From positions 4,960,001 to 5,024,000 of the forward strand of contig NC_092362.1 of NCBI RefSeq assembly GCF_030848805.1: a DNA stretch of 64,000 nt, in the 5' to 3' direction. This document shows, in pieces, positions 25,253-39,200 of this stretch. The position numbers and the translations under genes are program-made. Origin of the DNA: Temnothorax longispinosus (taxonomy: Eukaryota; Arthropoda; Insecta; Hymenoptera; Formicidae). The notes below the pieces were generated by a model. It saw nothing but the letters and a program-made list of their open reading frames with translations, was not told the origin of the DNA and made no database searches. Positions within the stretch are counted from its first letter, which is position 1. The number at the start of each line of letters is the position of its first letter.

Positions 25253-25512
25253 GCGCGCTGAGCTGTACGAAGGCGATTATCATCTCGAACTCATGGAGCA
25301 AGATCCAAAACCCGGGAAACAAGAGTGGTCACCGGATTCCACATCGTACGGACAGTTTCTACACACAGGTCGTCATACAACGCCCGTGGTCTATTCGTCT
25401 CTACCAGCATTGTTTTCCCGAACAATACGGACAATGCGAACAACTGCCTGAGGTTCGTACGACAAGCGTTCTCTCGCAGCGCAGCTCAAATTCTCCTTAA
25501 TGTTAAGGTATA
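25253..25512 (+). CDS. Candidate internal exon
   Basis: A good acceptor (GAGCTTTTTCTTTGCAG, ending 25,252) leads into about 250 bp of higher GC than its flanks. One frame from the junction reads AELYEGDYHLELMEQDPKPG and stays open to a TGA at about 25,449. A second stays open to 25,500. A third, open from within the block, runs to an AAG|GTATAA donor after 25,506. The frame cannot be decided from sequence. Acceptor plus composition suggest a real exon, but its gene is not identified. Confidence 0.28.
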
Positions 25513-25617
25513 ACACGCTGTTAATTACGCACCGGGTCAAAGGTTATTAACGACGGTACGACAAGAGAAGATTCGTCCTCGTTTCTGGGAAACAGTCTCA
25601 GTTCTATCTCTCTCATT

Positions 25618-25676
25618 GCGCTTTTATATAACTCAGTTATATAATACTCCAGTTAAGCTGAGTTATATAAAAGCGC
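25618..25676. repeat. Perfect 19-bp stem hairpin
   Basis: GCGCTTTTATATAACTCAG (25,618-25,636) and its exact reverse complement (25,658-25,676) flank a 21-bp loop. It may be a tiny foldback element or a structured RNA. It lies about 105 bp downstream of the candidate exon. Confidence 0.7.
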
Positions 25677-25893
25677 GATGAACTGCTTCCGAAAATGAGG
25701 AAGAATCCCTTTTTACTAATTTATTACATAATTAACGGTATAGTATAAAAAAATTGAATTACGTTGCGGGTAAGTTACACTTACGTAACTCTGAAAAATA
25801 AACGTAATATAACATAATCTCGGGCATAATCTACAAAATCCTAATTATATTATTAATAGCAAGATGTATTTATTAATTTATATTGCACTGTTT

Positions 25894-25895
<2 letters not shown>

Positions 25896-25931
<36 letters not shown>
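25896..25931. repeat. TA dinucleotide microsatellite
   Basis: An uninterrupted alternating TA run of about 36 bp. Confidence 0.95.
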
Positions 25932-25934
<3 letters not shown>

Positions 25935-28900
25935 AATAATATATATTTATATAATATAAATTTTATATATTAATAAATACATATTATAAGATTATTATAA
26001 AGACGCTAATACATAACATAATAATTCATAATACATGTTTATTGTATAAAAATTGCATAAAAATTTAATTTTAAAACCGAGAACATTAAGAGATGCATTA
26101 AAATAACTTATTGCATTTATTACCGTTTTGAGCTGCTTAAAACGGCTAATGTTTAAATTTTTATGGCGGTATTTATATTTTAATATCATGTACGACGCAC
26201 GTGCATGCTTAAAAAAAAGATGTTTGCATTATGCAGCGTAGCACGATGGTCATTAAAACGGGGGGACATAAAATGCGGCGTAACGCTTCGCGAATACACG
26301 AAGAGGAGCCTCTTATCCCAATGTAATCGCTCTGTCATAATCAGTCCCGCATTTTCCACCCTCGTCGTTAATGACGACGAATCGCGATCTTGGCTCCGGC
26401 TTATTTCACGATAAACCGGGAAATGGTCCAATGAAAATATTTATAATTTTCCAGAAGAAGAACTTTGCCTAGCTATTCCATCAGAAGTCTCGCAATATGG
26501 CACATAATTAAGTTACGTTGCCGGTGTGCTCCGACTGCGTAAAGAGCGGCATCTTGCCAGCTCGTTATGAAGTCATGATGTTTTCCTTCAAGAAAAAGAT
26601 GAAACTCGCGGAAATGGCACGAGAGCACGCAAACTCGTAGGAAATGGAAAATGCATCGCCCCATGCACGTGTTGACAAGACAGGGGAGAGAGAATGATAT
26701 TCTAAGATCTCATTTCGTTTTTAATATCCTATGAGCTTCTTACATCACGCTTAACGATACACATCTACACATAAGGATACGTTAATTCTGCGTTATAAAC
26801 TTAACTGGTTATAACGTAGTATAGTGAGAATACAGATAAAAACGAGAGGTTTCATGAAAATTTTGTTTCAAGAGAAATCTTTGCGATAATTTCATTCGCG
26901 ATAAAAATAATTTACTGGCAATGTGATATCCTACATGAAATTATAGTACATATTTTTAGAAATGACAACTTAATATGTATATGCAAAAATATAAATATTA
27001 GTGCATATAATAGTTATAATTTTTGCGTAGAAAATATATACAGATTATGATACCCGCTAATTTAACGAAACTAAAGTGGACACATTTTTGTTAATTATTT
27101 TACAAAATAATTGTATTCTCTATTATGTGTGAAATAAGTTTAATTTATTTGGATAATTAGGATAAATAAGAAGAGAGAACACATCTTGAAAAATGTCCCT
27201 AATATGAAAAGTAAAAATAAGCGGTAAATAAGAGGTTCATATTAAACGCATCGTCATGTTTAACTATGACAAAAGATCAGTATCGTTACACAGTCTGTAT
27301 AAAGAGAACTTTTATGTTAATGGATGTTTACAACCTGAGCTTCACGCACAGTTCAAAGAAGTATAATAAAATACTGGACATAATGTACAACAGTGTTTTC
27401 TTTTACTAGTATTTATTTACAAAAGTTTAAAATTGCCGGAGTAAATGTAACAATATAGTTTATTAATTATTTATATTTATCAGAAAAGATACTTGGTTTC
27501 ATAACGAATGTCAAATTGTATTAAATTTAAATGTAGTATGAAAAAGGAGTTTATATATTATCAGTAGAGTCTTGTCTCTTGCCTGATAAAAAAAAACTTT
27601 TTATTCTTTTGTTTATATTTTTATATGTATAATATACAGACGAAAGCTAAACAGATCTATTATATCTTGATCAAAGAGGACTGATTAAATTCTACATAAT
27701 TAATGTTTGGGTAATCAGGACCGGCCGCGGCGCGATGAATTCATTCGAATCATTCGATTATTCCAACTGGAGGCAGTCGAATAGTACTGCATGCGGCAGG
27801 GATATCTTGCTGGGTTTCCGCTTTTATTTCGTTAATAGAAATCATGGGTACACATTTCTCCGTAAAATCTCTTTCAATTTGTCCATACCACGTGGAATTA
27901 CACGGAATTATGGAATGTATACATAACTGCGCGTGTGTGAAAAGGGGAAAAAGGGGATAATAATCTCACGCAACAACGCTATGCAATATGGCACAACAAT
28001 ACACATCGGTGCATCGATATCAATATATTTGATCGATAAGCTTCATGCTATTAGAAGTAAAACGAGAAGACTATAATCCATAAGTCGGACAACACGCGGC
28101 GCTGATAGAAATTGACGGCAGCGCGATTGGATATCTCCATCCCTCCCGTACCCTGCGCCATAAACGAACGTTCGATTAAACATTTTTAATTGCTTTCCTT
28201 CAATTAGCGGATTGTACAGGCGTCACGTGCAAGGCGTTCCGAACTCGCTCTCAGGCTGCCTGGTCCAAGGCTATCGCTCCGTGTATTCCCGCCATCCCTT
28301 TTTCCGTCATTTCTCTCCCGTTTCATACATTCCCCGTCCTTTCTTTCCCACTCTCTCGAGCGCACACGTTCGCACGTATACACGCGCACGACATGCACTC
28401 TCCCAGTTTTCCTCTTCTCGCCTATTCCACAGATTATTCGGGTTAATCCGCCATTTCCACCGACCAACTTCTCCCTCCGACTCCCATCCCGAGTTGGCCC
28501 TCAACACCCGATTTCTGATTGACTTTTCGCCCTCGTGCGCGCTGACCGGCTCGCTCGCCGACCCCATTTTCAGCCTCGCGCCAGGCAGCAGCGTTTCGAC
28601 GTCGTAAAACGGGACGACTATTATCGATAATGAAATACTGAACTGCTGTGTCCACTCCGATGGTAATTATCACTAATTACGACATTCGACGACCCACGAG
28701 AAAATATCGCGATCGTCGAGTTCGTGCGCGGAACTTAAACTCATTAGCGGAGTCGTGTTAGTTTAATCAAATTTTGCGACTCATGCCGTTTCTACCGTGC
28801 GCTCGCCATTTGACGACTTTTTCGAAAACCATAGTCGCTCGTTGCCGATTTGTTTAGCAATCTGCGGCAACACAGCCTCCGGTAATTGAGTTCCAAGTGA

Positions 28901-31680
28901 CATCATTGCCTGATTGCATAGACTGTGTGTATTCGTTCAAAATTTGTTGAACTTCCCAGTTATCGTTTAGTTTAGATACTCACGGAATGAAGTGATATTG
29001 CACGAGTGAGAAAAACTTTGCGTCGCAGTGGAAGGCAGAAGAAAGCTCCCGAAACTATTTGATATTATGTAAAGTAACGTATAACTTGCAAAAGTGTTTC
29101 AACTTCTTCGAAATTTCTGTGATTAATCTCTTAAACACGGTGCGTTCTTTAGATATCATTTTACTTTGCTGCAGAGATTTTGTTTTGTGTTTTATTTATC
29201 TTCCATATTTTATTAAACATGCAAAAAACTTATCATCTTTTTTACATAGCGATACTTAAAATGGAACTAGTTACCCAAGAATAAAAAATCCCAGCGAAAC
29301 GTAATCACAAGCTGTGAGCATTTTATTAATTTTCTGATATCGATATCATCTTTTCGCTTGTACAAATATTTGCAATGAAAACGCGTTTGTTTTTCCAAGT
29401 ATCACCCACTCTTCGAGAAGCTTTTTAACTCGCTGAATAAACAACGATGAAAATAAAGCTTTGTTATCCCGGGAATCACCGCTAATTACCGGGGCACGTA
29501 ATCGGCGGTGGCTGGATTACCGCCGTTATTTTTCGCGCGATCGTTCCGTTTACGAACAATGCAAGCTCGCGTAAACACTGCGTTTTCGGCATGCTAACGG
29601 CGAGGTACCGTTTCATCGATTCGCGCGGCGTTCACGCCGACGAATCGACACGTTTCGAGTGCTACTTGTTTCCAATTAGCCATTGTCTGCCGAGCACAGT
29701 CATCGAACGTAAGAGGCGTTCTCTCGTCGCCCTTGAACAAATCGACACGGCCACGTTATCGCTGCAATTGTCGTTTCTGGTCGTCTCTAATTTCGAAGCA
29801 GCTCTAACAGCGCCTATTCTTCGTTCTCGCGCACTGCTGCACGAGCGCGACCGCTAATTAAAGGTATACGCAAACGTGTCCTATGTAGATTCGAATTCAT
29901 GTCGATATTACCTCACGAGAACTATGAGATTGAAACAAAAGCACTCTAATCATGCGAATGCGCGGTCGCTTTACACATACCACCACTATCGTGTTGTATC
30001 TACTAATGCTAAAATGTATGGATCTGTGTGTTGCAGCTTCGATTTCACGAGATCATTTCTATCTATCTAACTACGATGCGTGCGCGTGTTTATTCACCTT
30101 AATAGCGACGTATTAGCAAAACCGATTGTTCGTAGATTTGAATTATAATTAAATTATTCGTCAGATTTCCTGACAGCACTATAAGAGTCGCCTTAAATTA
30201 GATATTTCAAGGAAAAATTGATATTAAGATTATTTTATTAATTCTAATTTTGAGTGGGTATGTCAATCCGAAGGTCTTCTAATAATCTTTAATATTAACA
30301 CAGCTATACATTCAACAACTCTGACTTTGATTAGAACATTATTTCGTGCGAGTAACATACTTTGACAATTTTTTTAGCATTTTTAATTATTCTGCCCGAC
30401 ATTAGAGATCGTATAATTGGAAAAGTAACGGCATAAATCTGTATTGTTTTCGGCGTGTTTTATGTCACCATAATGAAGAGCTGTCGAGTAGTTGGACAAG
30501 TTGCCAGATTACCTATAGTTAAACACAAGTTCGCGATCTTTTATTGCCTCAATTTTAATATCCATTAAATATTATATAATCATAGTCGATTAAACTTGGT
30601 GCAGTTGGAATACCGAAATAAATAAAAATCCGACACGAAATACGTCCATGATGAATCGTCTTAAAACCGCCGGAGTTACTATCACATATTTTCTTATATA
30701 ATATTAAATGGACGCATTTGGAGCTTGAGGATCCGCCGCGTTTTACGAGGAAAAGGTAAGCTCGGTGACTTTAATAACTTCGTTCGCGTATCTTTACTGT
30801 CATGTAAAAAAGTACGAAAGTTCCATTTTACGAGGTGACGTTTAAAACGCGCGTTGCGTGAAACTCGTCCCCCTTGGCCATTTCTCTGATATAAATCGGC
30901 GATTACGTGCACGCCGAAACGCGTTTGTGACTGAGAAACAACATATCTCTGCAGGCTGTTGAAACTTTGTCCCCCTCTGAATGTTCAAACTACGCGCAAT
31001 TTGGGAGAGTTATTCCCCAAATCTAAAATGTAGTAGCTGATAACGCGTTGAATTTTTTCGAATAAGAGCGTCAAGAATATAAATATCTATACGAGTAAAG
31101 GAGTTCAAATATGAACAAATAATGTACGTTAATTTATAATAATAAATACAAATTAATAACGAAATAATATATAAAATAACAAAAACGTGTAAAACATGAA
31201 TAACAGTCTATGATAATAATTAGATATGCTATGTATTAATGTCAACTATCGAGAATTGCCTTTGGATTCATTCCAAAAAGACGTTAGTCTCGGTATCGGA
31301 ATAGTGTTTATGTTGCAAGTTTGATAAGATCCGGGCCCTTCAGCTGTTCGTCCTGTCAGGTTCACAAGGAAGCTTCAGAAACGATTGATCGACAGATCAC
31401 AAGTGCATTCCTGGTAAGCAGGCCTTCGCAACGCAGTAAAATGCCTATCAGACGAGCTTCTCTGTGCAACTAGCTAATCACAAGTTCTATTGCGGCGAGA
31501 TCTACACCGTCAGCAGGAACTATCTCTCGTAACACGAGCTAAGATTCTGGCGGATCATTTTACGGGTCACTGCAGACTAAGCTGTTCGCTATGCAGGGTA
31601 GGGTCACATATAGTACGCAACCTGTCTGGGAAGTGGAAAACCGGAAACGTTTATCCAGCTCCTGTTTCATCGACCTTTCT
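25932..31680. other. Long stretch without a supportable gene
   Basis: AT-rich sequence alternates with GC-richer patches (26,200-26,420, 28,080-28,620, 29,460-29,860). The patches hold overlapping frames on both strands. None has a convincing start, splice pair or recognisable domain. The 28.1-28.6 kb patch has CT-rich low-complexity sequence on the plus strand. Confidence 0.5.
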
Positions 31681-31760
31681 CCTCCTCTCTATCTCTTTCT
31701 CTATCTCTATCTCTATCTCTCTATCTCTCTATCTCTTTATATCTTTTCTGTCTATCTATT
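31681..31760. repeat. CTATCT-type microsatellite
   Basis: Repeats of CTATCTCT and TCTCTATCT run for about 80 bp. Frames across it are serine/leucine/isoleucine low complexity. Confidence 0.9.
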
Positions 31761-34700
31761 TCAGGTGGAGAACAGTGAACTGTTCTCCTTGTAATTAAAC
31801 CGTTTCAACCAGGAAGGACAAAGAATTAATCCTCAGCAACGTTTCCTTCTTTAAAAGATGACTCTGTATACGAACAATAATGGAGTATATGGATCATGAA
31901 TTATTGCGCTGCAATTAACTACGGGCAGGCTACATATTGCTATGCAAAGTGATCGCGTTACTGAGTAAGTCGTGACTGAGAAGCTACAATAGATATTTGA
32001 AATTAGTATTGGATTCGCAGCAGGTGCGCCGGTAATAACAATAATAACTCATGAAATAGCACGTTAATAAGCTAAGAGTTGGTACACTTTTTTAAGAAAA
32101 GGGAAACTAGATTTCCGCATAGGACGAAAGCGAGAAAGGAGCAGCGCGAACGTTGAAACAAGATTGCTTCGGACAATAGCAGGATAATCCGATGCGGACT
32201 AATAGCTACGTCCGCTCTTACGTACAAACGTCGTAGTCGCGCATTGCTTTAACACCTCCCCCGCCCTTCGCGTCATTTACAACCCCGAACCGTGTGCACG
32301 CGTCCACGCGCGTGTACATATACCCTTAACGCCGACTGGGCTTTTCATTACGCAGCGTGATTGATGACGGTCCATCGTCCTGCGATATTATTTTGAGTAG
32401 GTGCGCGCCTGGCCTAGACTGGGTGCCCGCAGCAAGACCCATTATCTGTCGGTCCTTTCGCCCTTCGACCTCGACGGCCGCCACCAACATCCCCCGTCCC
32501 TCTCTCGTCATCGTCCTCGTTTCAGTGGCCCGCTATCGCGCACGCCCGCCTTTCGTACCCAAACCCTTTTGTTCGACGTAGTCCGACGGCGCTGCTAATG
32601 GAAAAGCACTTTTAACCGATGCTAATGGAAACGTGCGCCACCGAGTTATCTCGTCGATGCCGACGCGGGGAGAAATCACCTCCGAAAAATTATCTCTCCC
32701 TTCCGACGCGCGATCCTCGCCACGACTTTCGATCGCTAGATTTAATACTGTCACCGCATAGCTGAGAGTGAGCGCTTGAGGACTGGAATAATTAGTTAGG
32801 GCAACGATAAAGGCACAAGAATGTTGCGCTTGCGGTACTTTACGCGCGCCTTTCGCTGTGCAGTCGCGAGCGGAATCTCGCGAATTCGGAAAATTTTACC
32901 CGTGGTACGTATGGGCGACGAGGCATGCGTATATATTCGGAAAGAGGGACGTGCGTAGTAAATTCACGTAAATCCTAATATAAACATAAATATATCTATG
33001 TGTTCTTTTGTTTGTTGAAAAGATTGCCGGGAAGCTTGCTCATTTATTCAAGTGTAGTTGCGCAAACGACGCTGTAAAAGGAAACACTTGTATACCACCA
33101 CATTTTCTTATGCATGAAAGAAAAATGATAACAGAAACTGCGCAAAAGGTTTTGGAAAATAGTGTGTTTTTTAAAATATCATGTAACGTTTGTAAAATTA
33201 TGCTGTTAATAATATTCTAAATAGTAAAATTATTTAAACAGAAATTGCAACCAATTTATAAATATGTTACTAAAATTTTTTTTATTTGAAGAAGCATGCA
33301 GTAATTTTATACTATGGATGGCAATACAAATATGTAAAAATTTTCTGCAAAAAGAAGTGTTACTTATTGTAATTTTAAGAATTATCAATATAAATATAAT
33401 CGATTATGAAAAATTTAATCGAGATTATTTAACGCAAACAAATAAACGCATACAAATAAGATAAAAATGTAGAAGGACAAGTTCTCGCGGATCGCGTTCG
33501 ATTTTCCGATCTTTTATTTCAGTTTAGTAATCTATTTTTGTCGAAAGATTGAGACCGTTATGCTCGTCCAATGTTATTAAATGCCGTCATCAGGCTGTTA
33601 TTACGGAGTACATTTTCTTAACCGGATAAAATCGAGACTTTCTTCGCTGAGGATGAAGAAAGTGGATTCCTAACAAGAGCGTCGCTGCGCGGTGGCATTT
33701 ACGCCACATCGATCTTTCTCGTGACGAATTTTCGTGTCGTTTCACCTCGTCTCTCCATCCTTCTTTTTTTTTTCTTTTTGCCACCACCGCACCGCGGAGA
33801 ATTTGTCTTGGTCTTATCTCGGCCTCGTGCTGTAACCATCTGCTGCGCGAGAGGACTGGCGTCGGGCATACTCCCCGCCATAAATTCCCATCATGCTCAA
33901 AAACAAACAGAGTAGAATTGATCCATTCTCTTTCTTTCTGGAAAAGGATGAGCTTCCACCGTGCTTTTGCTCGCATGTATATATGCGCGCGCAGTATATA
34001 TTGTCCATAAAAACTATTTGCCATTGACAGCGATCGCTTCTTACAATTGCATTACGGTAGGATATACGTGCTTGCCGAACAGATACGTTTAGGGCAAAAA
34101 GTTTAAGTTCTGAAGATAATGCGTTTTATCTAATTAAATTATTACTAAAAACAGGAGATAGATCATGATTATCTAAAAATTTCTTATTTCTTATTGAGAT
34201 ATCTTTTGATAGTGACATAAAATATTACATATACTAATGGATTATTTGTAGATATAATTTTCTCATTAATAATTTGCATCTTCCCGTTCTTGAACCGCGT
34301 CGCATAAGCTTATGGATACAGCGACTGGATAGTTTATTTTTTACAGACGTCGTGATTGCATATGACACATTAATGACCCGGCACGCCTCATGCATGAAAA
34401 GTTTCTCGACGGTGGGTGGCGCGAAAAAAGGCGCTTTTCGTCAGCGTGTTCCGGAATGAAAATCACGTTTGCCGTCCGTCAGTCGGTCCGCCGGACAACG
34501 TGCTCGGCATTTCTCTAGGATTTTTTGTCTAGCGGTAATTATGCCTAAAGATTCGTTTAGTGGGAGCACCGGGCTTCGAGTATCCTTTCCAACCCGCGAT
34601 CAGAATAGCAAGCGCGCCGCAGCGGCGACGACGGTTCTGTCGTGGAAAATGCAGAGCGAGGCCTAGTTTCCTGACGAGCGCAAACTCGAACGGCTTCTCC

Positions 34701-36053
34701 GTTGGCGCGCATCATAGAGAAATCCTTATCAAAGTGGATCTACCGCCTATGATGGGTAACCGAGTGTATGATTTATAGCGAACCGAAGGGTCTCCGCATT
34801 CATTTCCGGGAACGGTCTAAGCCTTCAGCAATCCGCCTACGACGCGATTGGATATCTCCGCACGAGTTAGTCGACTCGTGCTCGATTGTGACCGTCCATT
34901 TGCGTAATTTGCCGCAAACTCCGAGGAAAGAATTAGCCGTACCCGTGGAAATCGAATAAGGAGCTTGTATGCGAGCATACTAAAAGAGACGCTGTCTCCG
35001 ACAGAGCGAAATATATGGGTAGAAGCGAGGAGGATAGTTTCGAAACACCATTTTTTTCGGGGGCAGTTTTAAATATAACTTTTTTGAGGTCAGCTTCTCG
35101 CAAAGAAACACCATTTTTTTTCGGACAAAAGCTGTACTATCTACAGAGTATCTACATTTCTCTCACTCATAGTACCTACAGTTTACGCGTGAAAAATGGT
35201 AGTTCTCCTCGCTCGAAGCCCGACCCGTGGCAAAACTAGTACGCAGAACTGCCTTGTATTCAAAACTTTTCTCCTCTCCGCTTGTTGTCTATTTTATTTG
35301 CAAAATAACAGTGGATGCGGTTAGATCAAGATTTGATTTGTCTATTGTATTTGTTCACGAAATTGGGTTATGTGCATTATGCTAGTCGTTTGTGACAGGA
35401 TTTTCCTCTCTATTAGTTATATTGAAACGTAAATCAGGCTTTTCCTCTACATGGGTTATCTTTGGAACTTGAAATTCGGTTTTCTTTTTCTGATCGCTTG
35501 TAACTATCTATGATAAAAACATGAAAAATAGACAATTCTATAATATACTTATAACTTAATTAACTTATAATTTAATTTAGTTGTCAATTGTCAAATTTAC
35601 CTTAATTAAATATATAACGTTTTATATTGCATTGGTAGTTAATTTCTTTTCGCCCAATTACGTCGCGAAATCAAAAATTGTCGCAAACGCTATATACGAT
35701 TTAGTGTTTATCTAGTTCAGAGTCAAGAAACTATCGGTAAAATTGCTCGGTAACTGTTTTAAAGAAAACCATAAGTTAATCCGCCGCCGATATATCTCAT
35801 CTCTGGGTACGGATTAAGCGATCTTACGGGGGCTCGATAGGTTCCGGTTTCCACGATTTTCGTGCGGCTGCCGGCTCCTCGTGTGATGAAACGTTTTCCA
35901 ATTACCTCCAGCGCGAGTGGAATCGGAAGGAACTCGCGAACGAAGTCACCTCCACGAATGCCACTATATATTTACAGGAACGAACAAGCGCGCGATCGGA
36001 TAGGAATTACGGTCGTGTTTGTGTAAAAATTGTGTAACGCCAGCGCGACGTAC
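31761..36053. other. Stretch without a supportable gene
   Basis: CpG-rich patches occur at 32,200-32,760, 33,650-33,870 and 34,270-34,960. They resemble regulatory or exonic islands by composition only. A short direct repeat (GAAACACCATTTTTTTCGG-like) occurs near 35,041 and 35,105. Confidence 0.5.
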
Positions 36054-36221
36054 CTTGAATTTGTCCCGGTGAGTTACCTCCACGTTAGAATCGACGACCG
36101 CCCTATGAAAAGTTTCCTTTCGACCCGCAAACTTCCAACCCTGCCCCGGTGATTTATTCATGCCTTTTGTACTCGCTTTATACGACGGCGTTTGTTTCTG
36201 TTGCTTAGCGTAGCGTGCCAT
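36054..36221 (-). CDS. Candidate first coding exon, basic N-terminus
   Basis: An ATG in good context (GACATGG) opens a 56-codon frame that starts MARYAKQQKQTPSYKASTKG and is rich in lysine, arginine and glutamine. It ends exactly at a strong phase-0 donor (TTCAAG|GTACGT, intron from 36,053 downward). An alternative donor, GAG|GTAACT, lies slightly upstream. The block is richer in GC than its surroundings. No downstream exon can be assigned and the protein family is unknown. Confidence 0.28.
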
Positions 36222-39200
36222 GTCGGATTTGTGACGCGAAGTTTATGCGAAGTACACGTAATCCCCTGGGATGATATACGACTCGAAAAAGCAACAATTA
36301 ATTTTGAAACTTTTCAGAACAGTCACATTAATTGTGAAGAAGCTCTTTGCATTATAAGGATTTAGAATTGATTTAAAATAAAAGAAGACGTTCCATTCTT
36401 AGCACGGATTTTTTCCCATCGTTATTTCATCTTGTGAGACTCAGCTTTATCGAATCGTAATTACTTAAATTTTTCTCCATCTCTCATATCCTATCCATCT
36501 TCTGAATTTTCAACCATTTTTTAGAATTTCACTCTGCTCCTTCATTTTCATTCTTTATTTTCTCATCAATTCGAGTGAAATCGAGTGTTCTTAAAGCTGT
36601 TCGTGATCGTTTCGCGACTCTGTTTAAGAAAATGAGTGATAAAATAACTTGTTTCTTTAATTTGTTGTTCTTGCGGTTCTGAAAGTTTCATTTGGAAGAA
36701 GAGAAAGATCGTCGAGCTTGACATAAAATGGAAATGACTCTTGAAGAATAATACAGATCGTTGGATCGGAACTTATTGGAGATTTGCAAATACGGTTCGG
36801 TACAAAGACATTTTCCTCTCAATGTATATACGTATCGATATACCAATAATGACAATGGAGCTCGCACTTTGACGATGTCGATTTTTCAAGGCGCCGACGC
36901 GAGCAAAAGTCGAAGCTCTTAGAGTTCTCGCACGAAGATCGTAATATCCAGCTTCCGGAGAGACTTTTGAAAAAGAGAAAGAGAGAGAGTGTCGAAGTGC
37001 TTATTGGAAAGTACGACGCTCTTAACTGCTTCGAAGTCGACGACTTTTCGCGGAGGATCAAGGAAGGGCGTGTCGTCTCATTGAATTCGCGATTTCTCGC
37101 GGCGCCTTTCTTTAGTCCATATCATCCTTCTCTTCTTTTTTTTTCCTTTTTCTTTTTCTACTTTTCCCTTTTGCGTTTCCGCTTTGACTGATATAACATC
37201 ATCAAGACGGGAAACTCATCGACGAGAGATCTGTATTCCTCTATTCATGAGTGGAAATTAAGTAGAGTATGTAAAAGGAACACGAAAAGACGGCAACTGG
37301 TTATAAAAAAAGTTGATATAACGATGCAGAGGAAAGGAAAGGTGGAATTAAGGTCCATTTCATGGAGTATTGACATGAAAACGGATACCTACGCGTTTCA
37401 ATCCAGCGGTTAGCTCGGCCGAATTACGATCCGCAAGCGCTTCATTTCTCTAATATCTTGCCACATTAGAGGCAAATGAGGCCGCAATGCTACGTCGAAC
37501 GTAAACTAGCTGCATCTCTATGTGGTTGCACTTTAGCCAAGAAATTCATGTCCCTCCTAATGCGCGCTGCATTACGGAGTTGCATTACGCAGATGGAAAC
37601 TGAAACTTTGCATTACATAATTAAATTTTAATTGACTTCGAAAAATGTGGATTTGTTCGCGACATTTTGATAATCTTTTATAGTTACATGTGAAAGAAAG
37701 GGTAACACGTTTTCTAGCATGAATGTATGTCTTGCCGCGCGTAAGTTCCGAAAAATTATTAGTTCCAAAGTTCGATAAATCACTATTGTCCCAGTTCTAT
37801 ATTCGATGAAAAATGTATTCGTGTAATGGTGAATATTAAAGCTAAGAATCTTTTATACAAGTGCGCTTCATTTAACAGATTTATTTTTGATACTATTACG
37901 CGATTACAATTTTATATCGTACTATAGTTTACGAACTGGTTTACCAATGTACGTAAAACGATTAAAAGTCAACAAGTCCACAAAATTATCTAAAAAAATT
38001 AAATTAAATTATTAAATACTTTAGACTTTTAGGTCATACGTTTGTAATATACAGTTTAATCATTTTAAATTCCTTGATCTTTGATACTATTTTCCTCTTT
38101 TAAATCGAACGTTTTATTTCAGAGTAGAGTAGTAAATCCCGCTTTAACGGAAAGAGTTATGAGAACACAATGAGAAAACATAGACAGTAATCGGAAGGAG
38201 TTCCTTCATGAAGTATATGGAATCGATCTTGTCCAAGTATACATCCCGTAAGAAATGAACGAAGAAACCGAGGGACAAGGGCGAGAAAAGTGCAGTTAGT
38301 TCCAACAGGTAGCTGCGGATGCGACTGTGGTTTAAAAGCAATTTTCTTGTCACACCCCGTCACATTCTTCTTCGATAGTTTGGAAACGATCGACTTCCTC
38401 TTGATTGCATACATATTGGGAGCTTTATCGGTCGATATTAACGGCTATGGTTCGCCTCGCGCTGGAAAATTATGGCTTGGCATTGCGAGTTATTTATAGG
38501 GCCTCTCTAATAAATGCCGTCGATACTATTTTATTGTATATCGAACAATCGAACAAATATATCATTTCTTTAAAAAGTTTTAATACACAACGTTTTTTAA
38601 ATATATTTCTTTGTAATTTGCTGGAGAAGTTTTATTTTTTTTTATTATTTGATACATTTACAGGATATAAATTTTTTAGATTCGGGCTTGTTTCTAGCGT
38701 TTGTTAAAATTTGTAGTTCTTCAGCGTAAAATGCTGATGACATGATGACAACCGCACGTGTATAAATGAATAAAGTTAGAGCTTGCGCCAGTTCTCAAAT
38801 TTTACGACGAGTATGACGAAACGAGACTGAATGAGCGGCCACGTACGAAGTTAATGGTTGCATAATTTATGCAAATTGTCGCGCTTCGTGAAAGCTTGTA
38901 CTTCCAAAACGGCCACCGGAAACGTACACGATTTTGAATGTCGTTGAATGCGCGTTGATCGCGATGGACCATGCATTAGTGAAGCGTCGGCCGTCAACGC
39001 AGCCAGATTGGCTCTCGTGACAATAGGCGCATGAATAATTTATTATGCAATTGTCTTCGTTTCCAACTTTGTTCCCCTGAGTGCGAGCCCATATATTTAT
39101 TGCATCCTGGTGCTCGCCAGATAGTTCTATCGATTTCAGTGTCTATCGCAAGGACGTCGATAAAAAATTTGAAGTTTAACATGAACGAACTCAGGATTAT

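Noticed and set aside
28212..28607. 131-codon plus-strand open frame
   Set aside because: It is CT-rich low complexity with overlapping frames on the opposite strand. No start context or homology is recognised.
33590..34024. 144-codon minus-strand open frame
   Set aside because: It includes a lysine run from a poly-pyrimidine tract and has overlapping frames on both strands.
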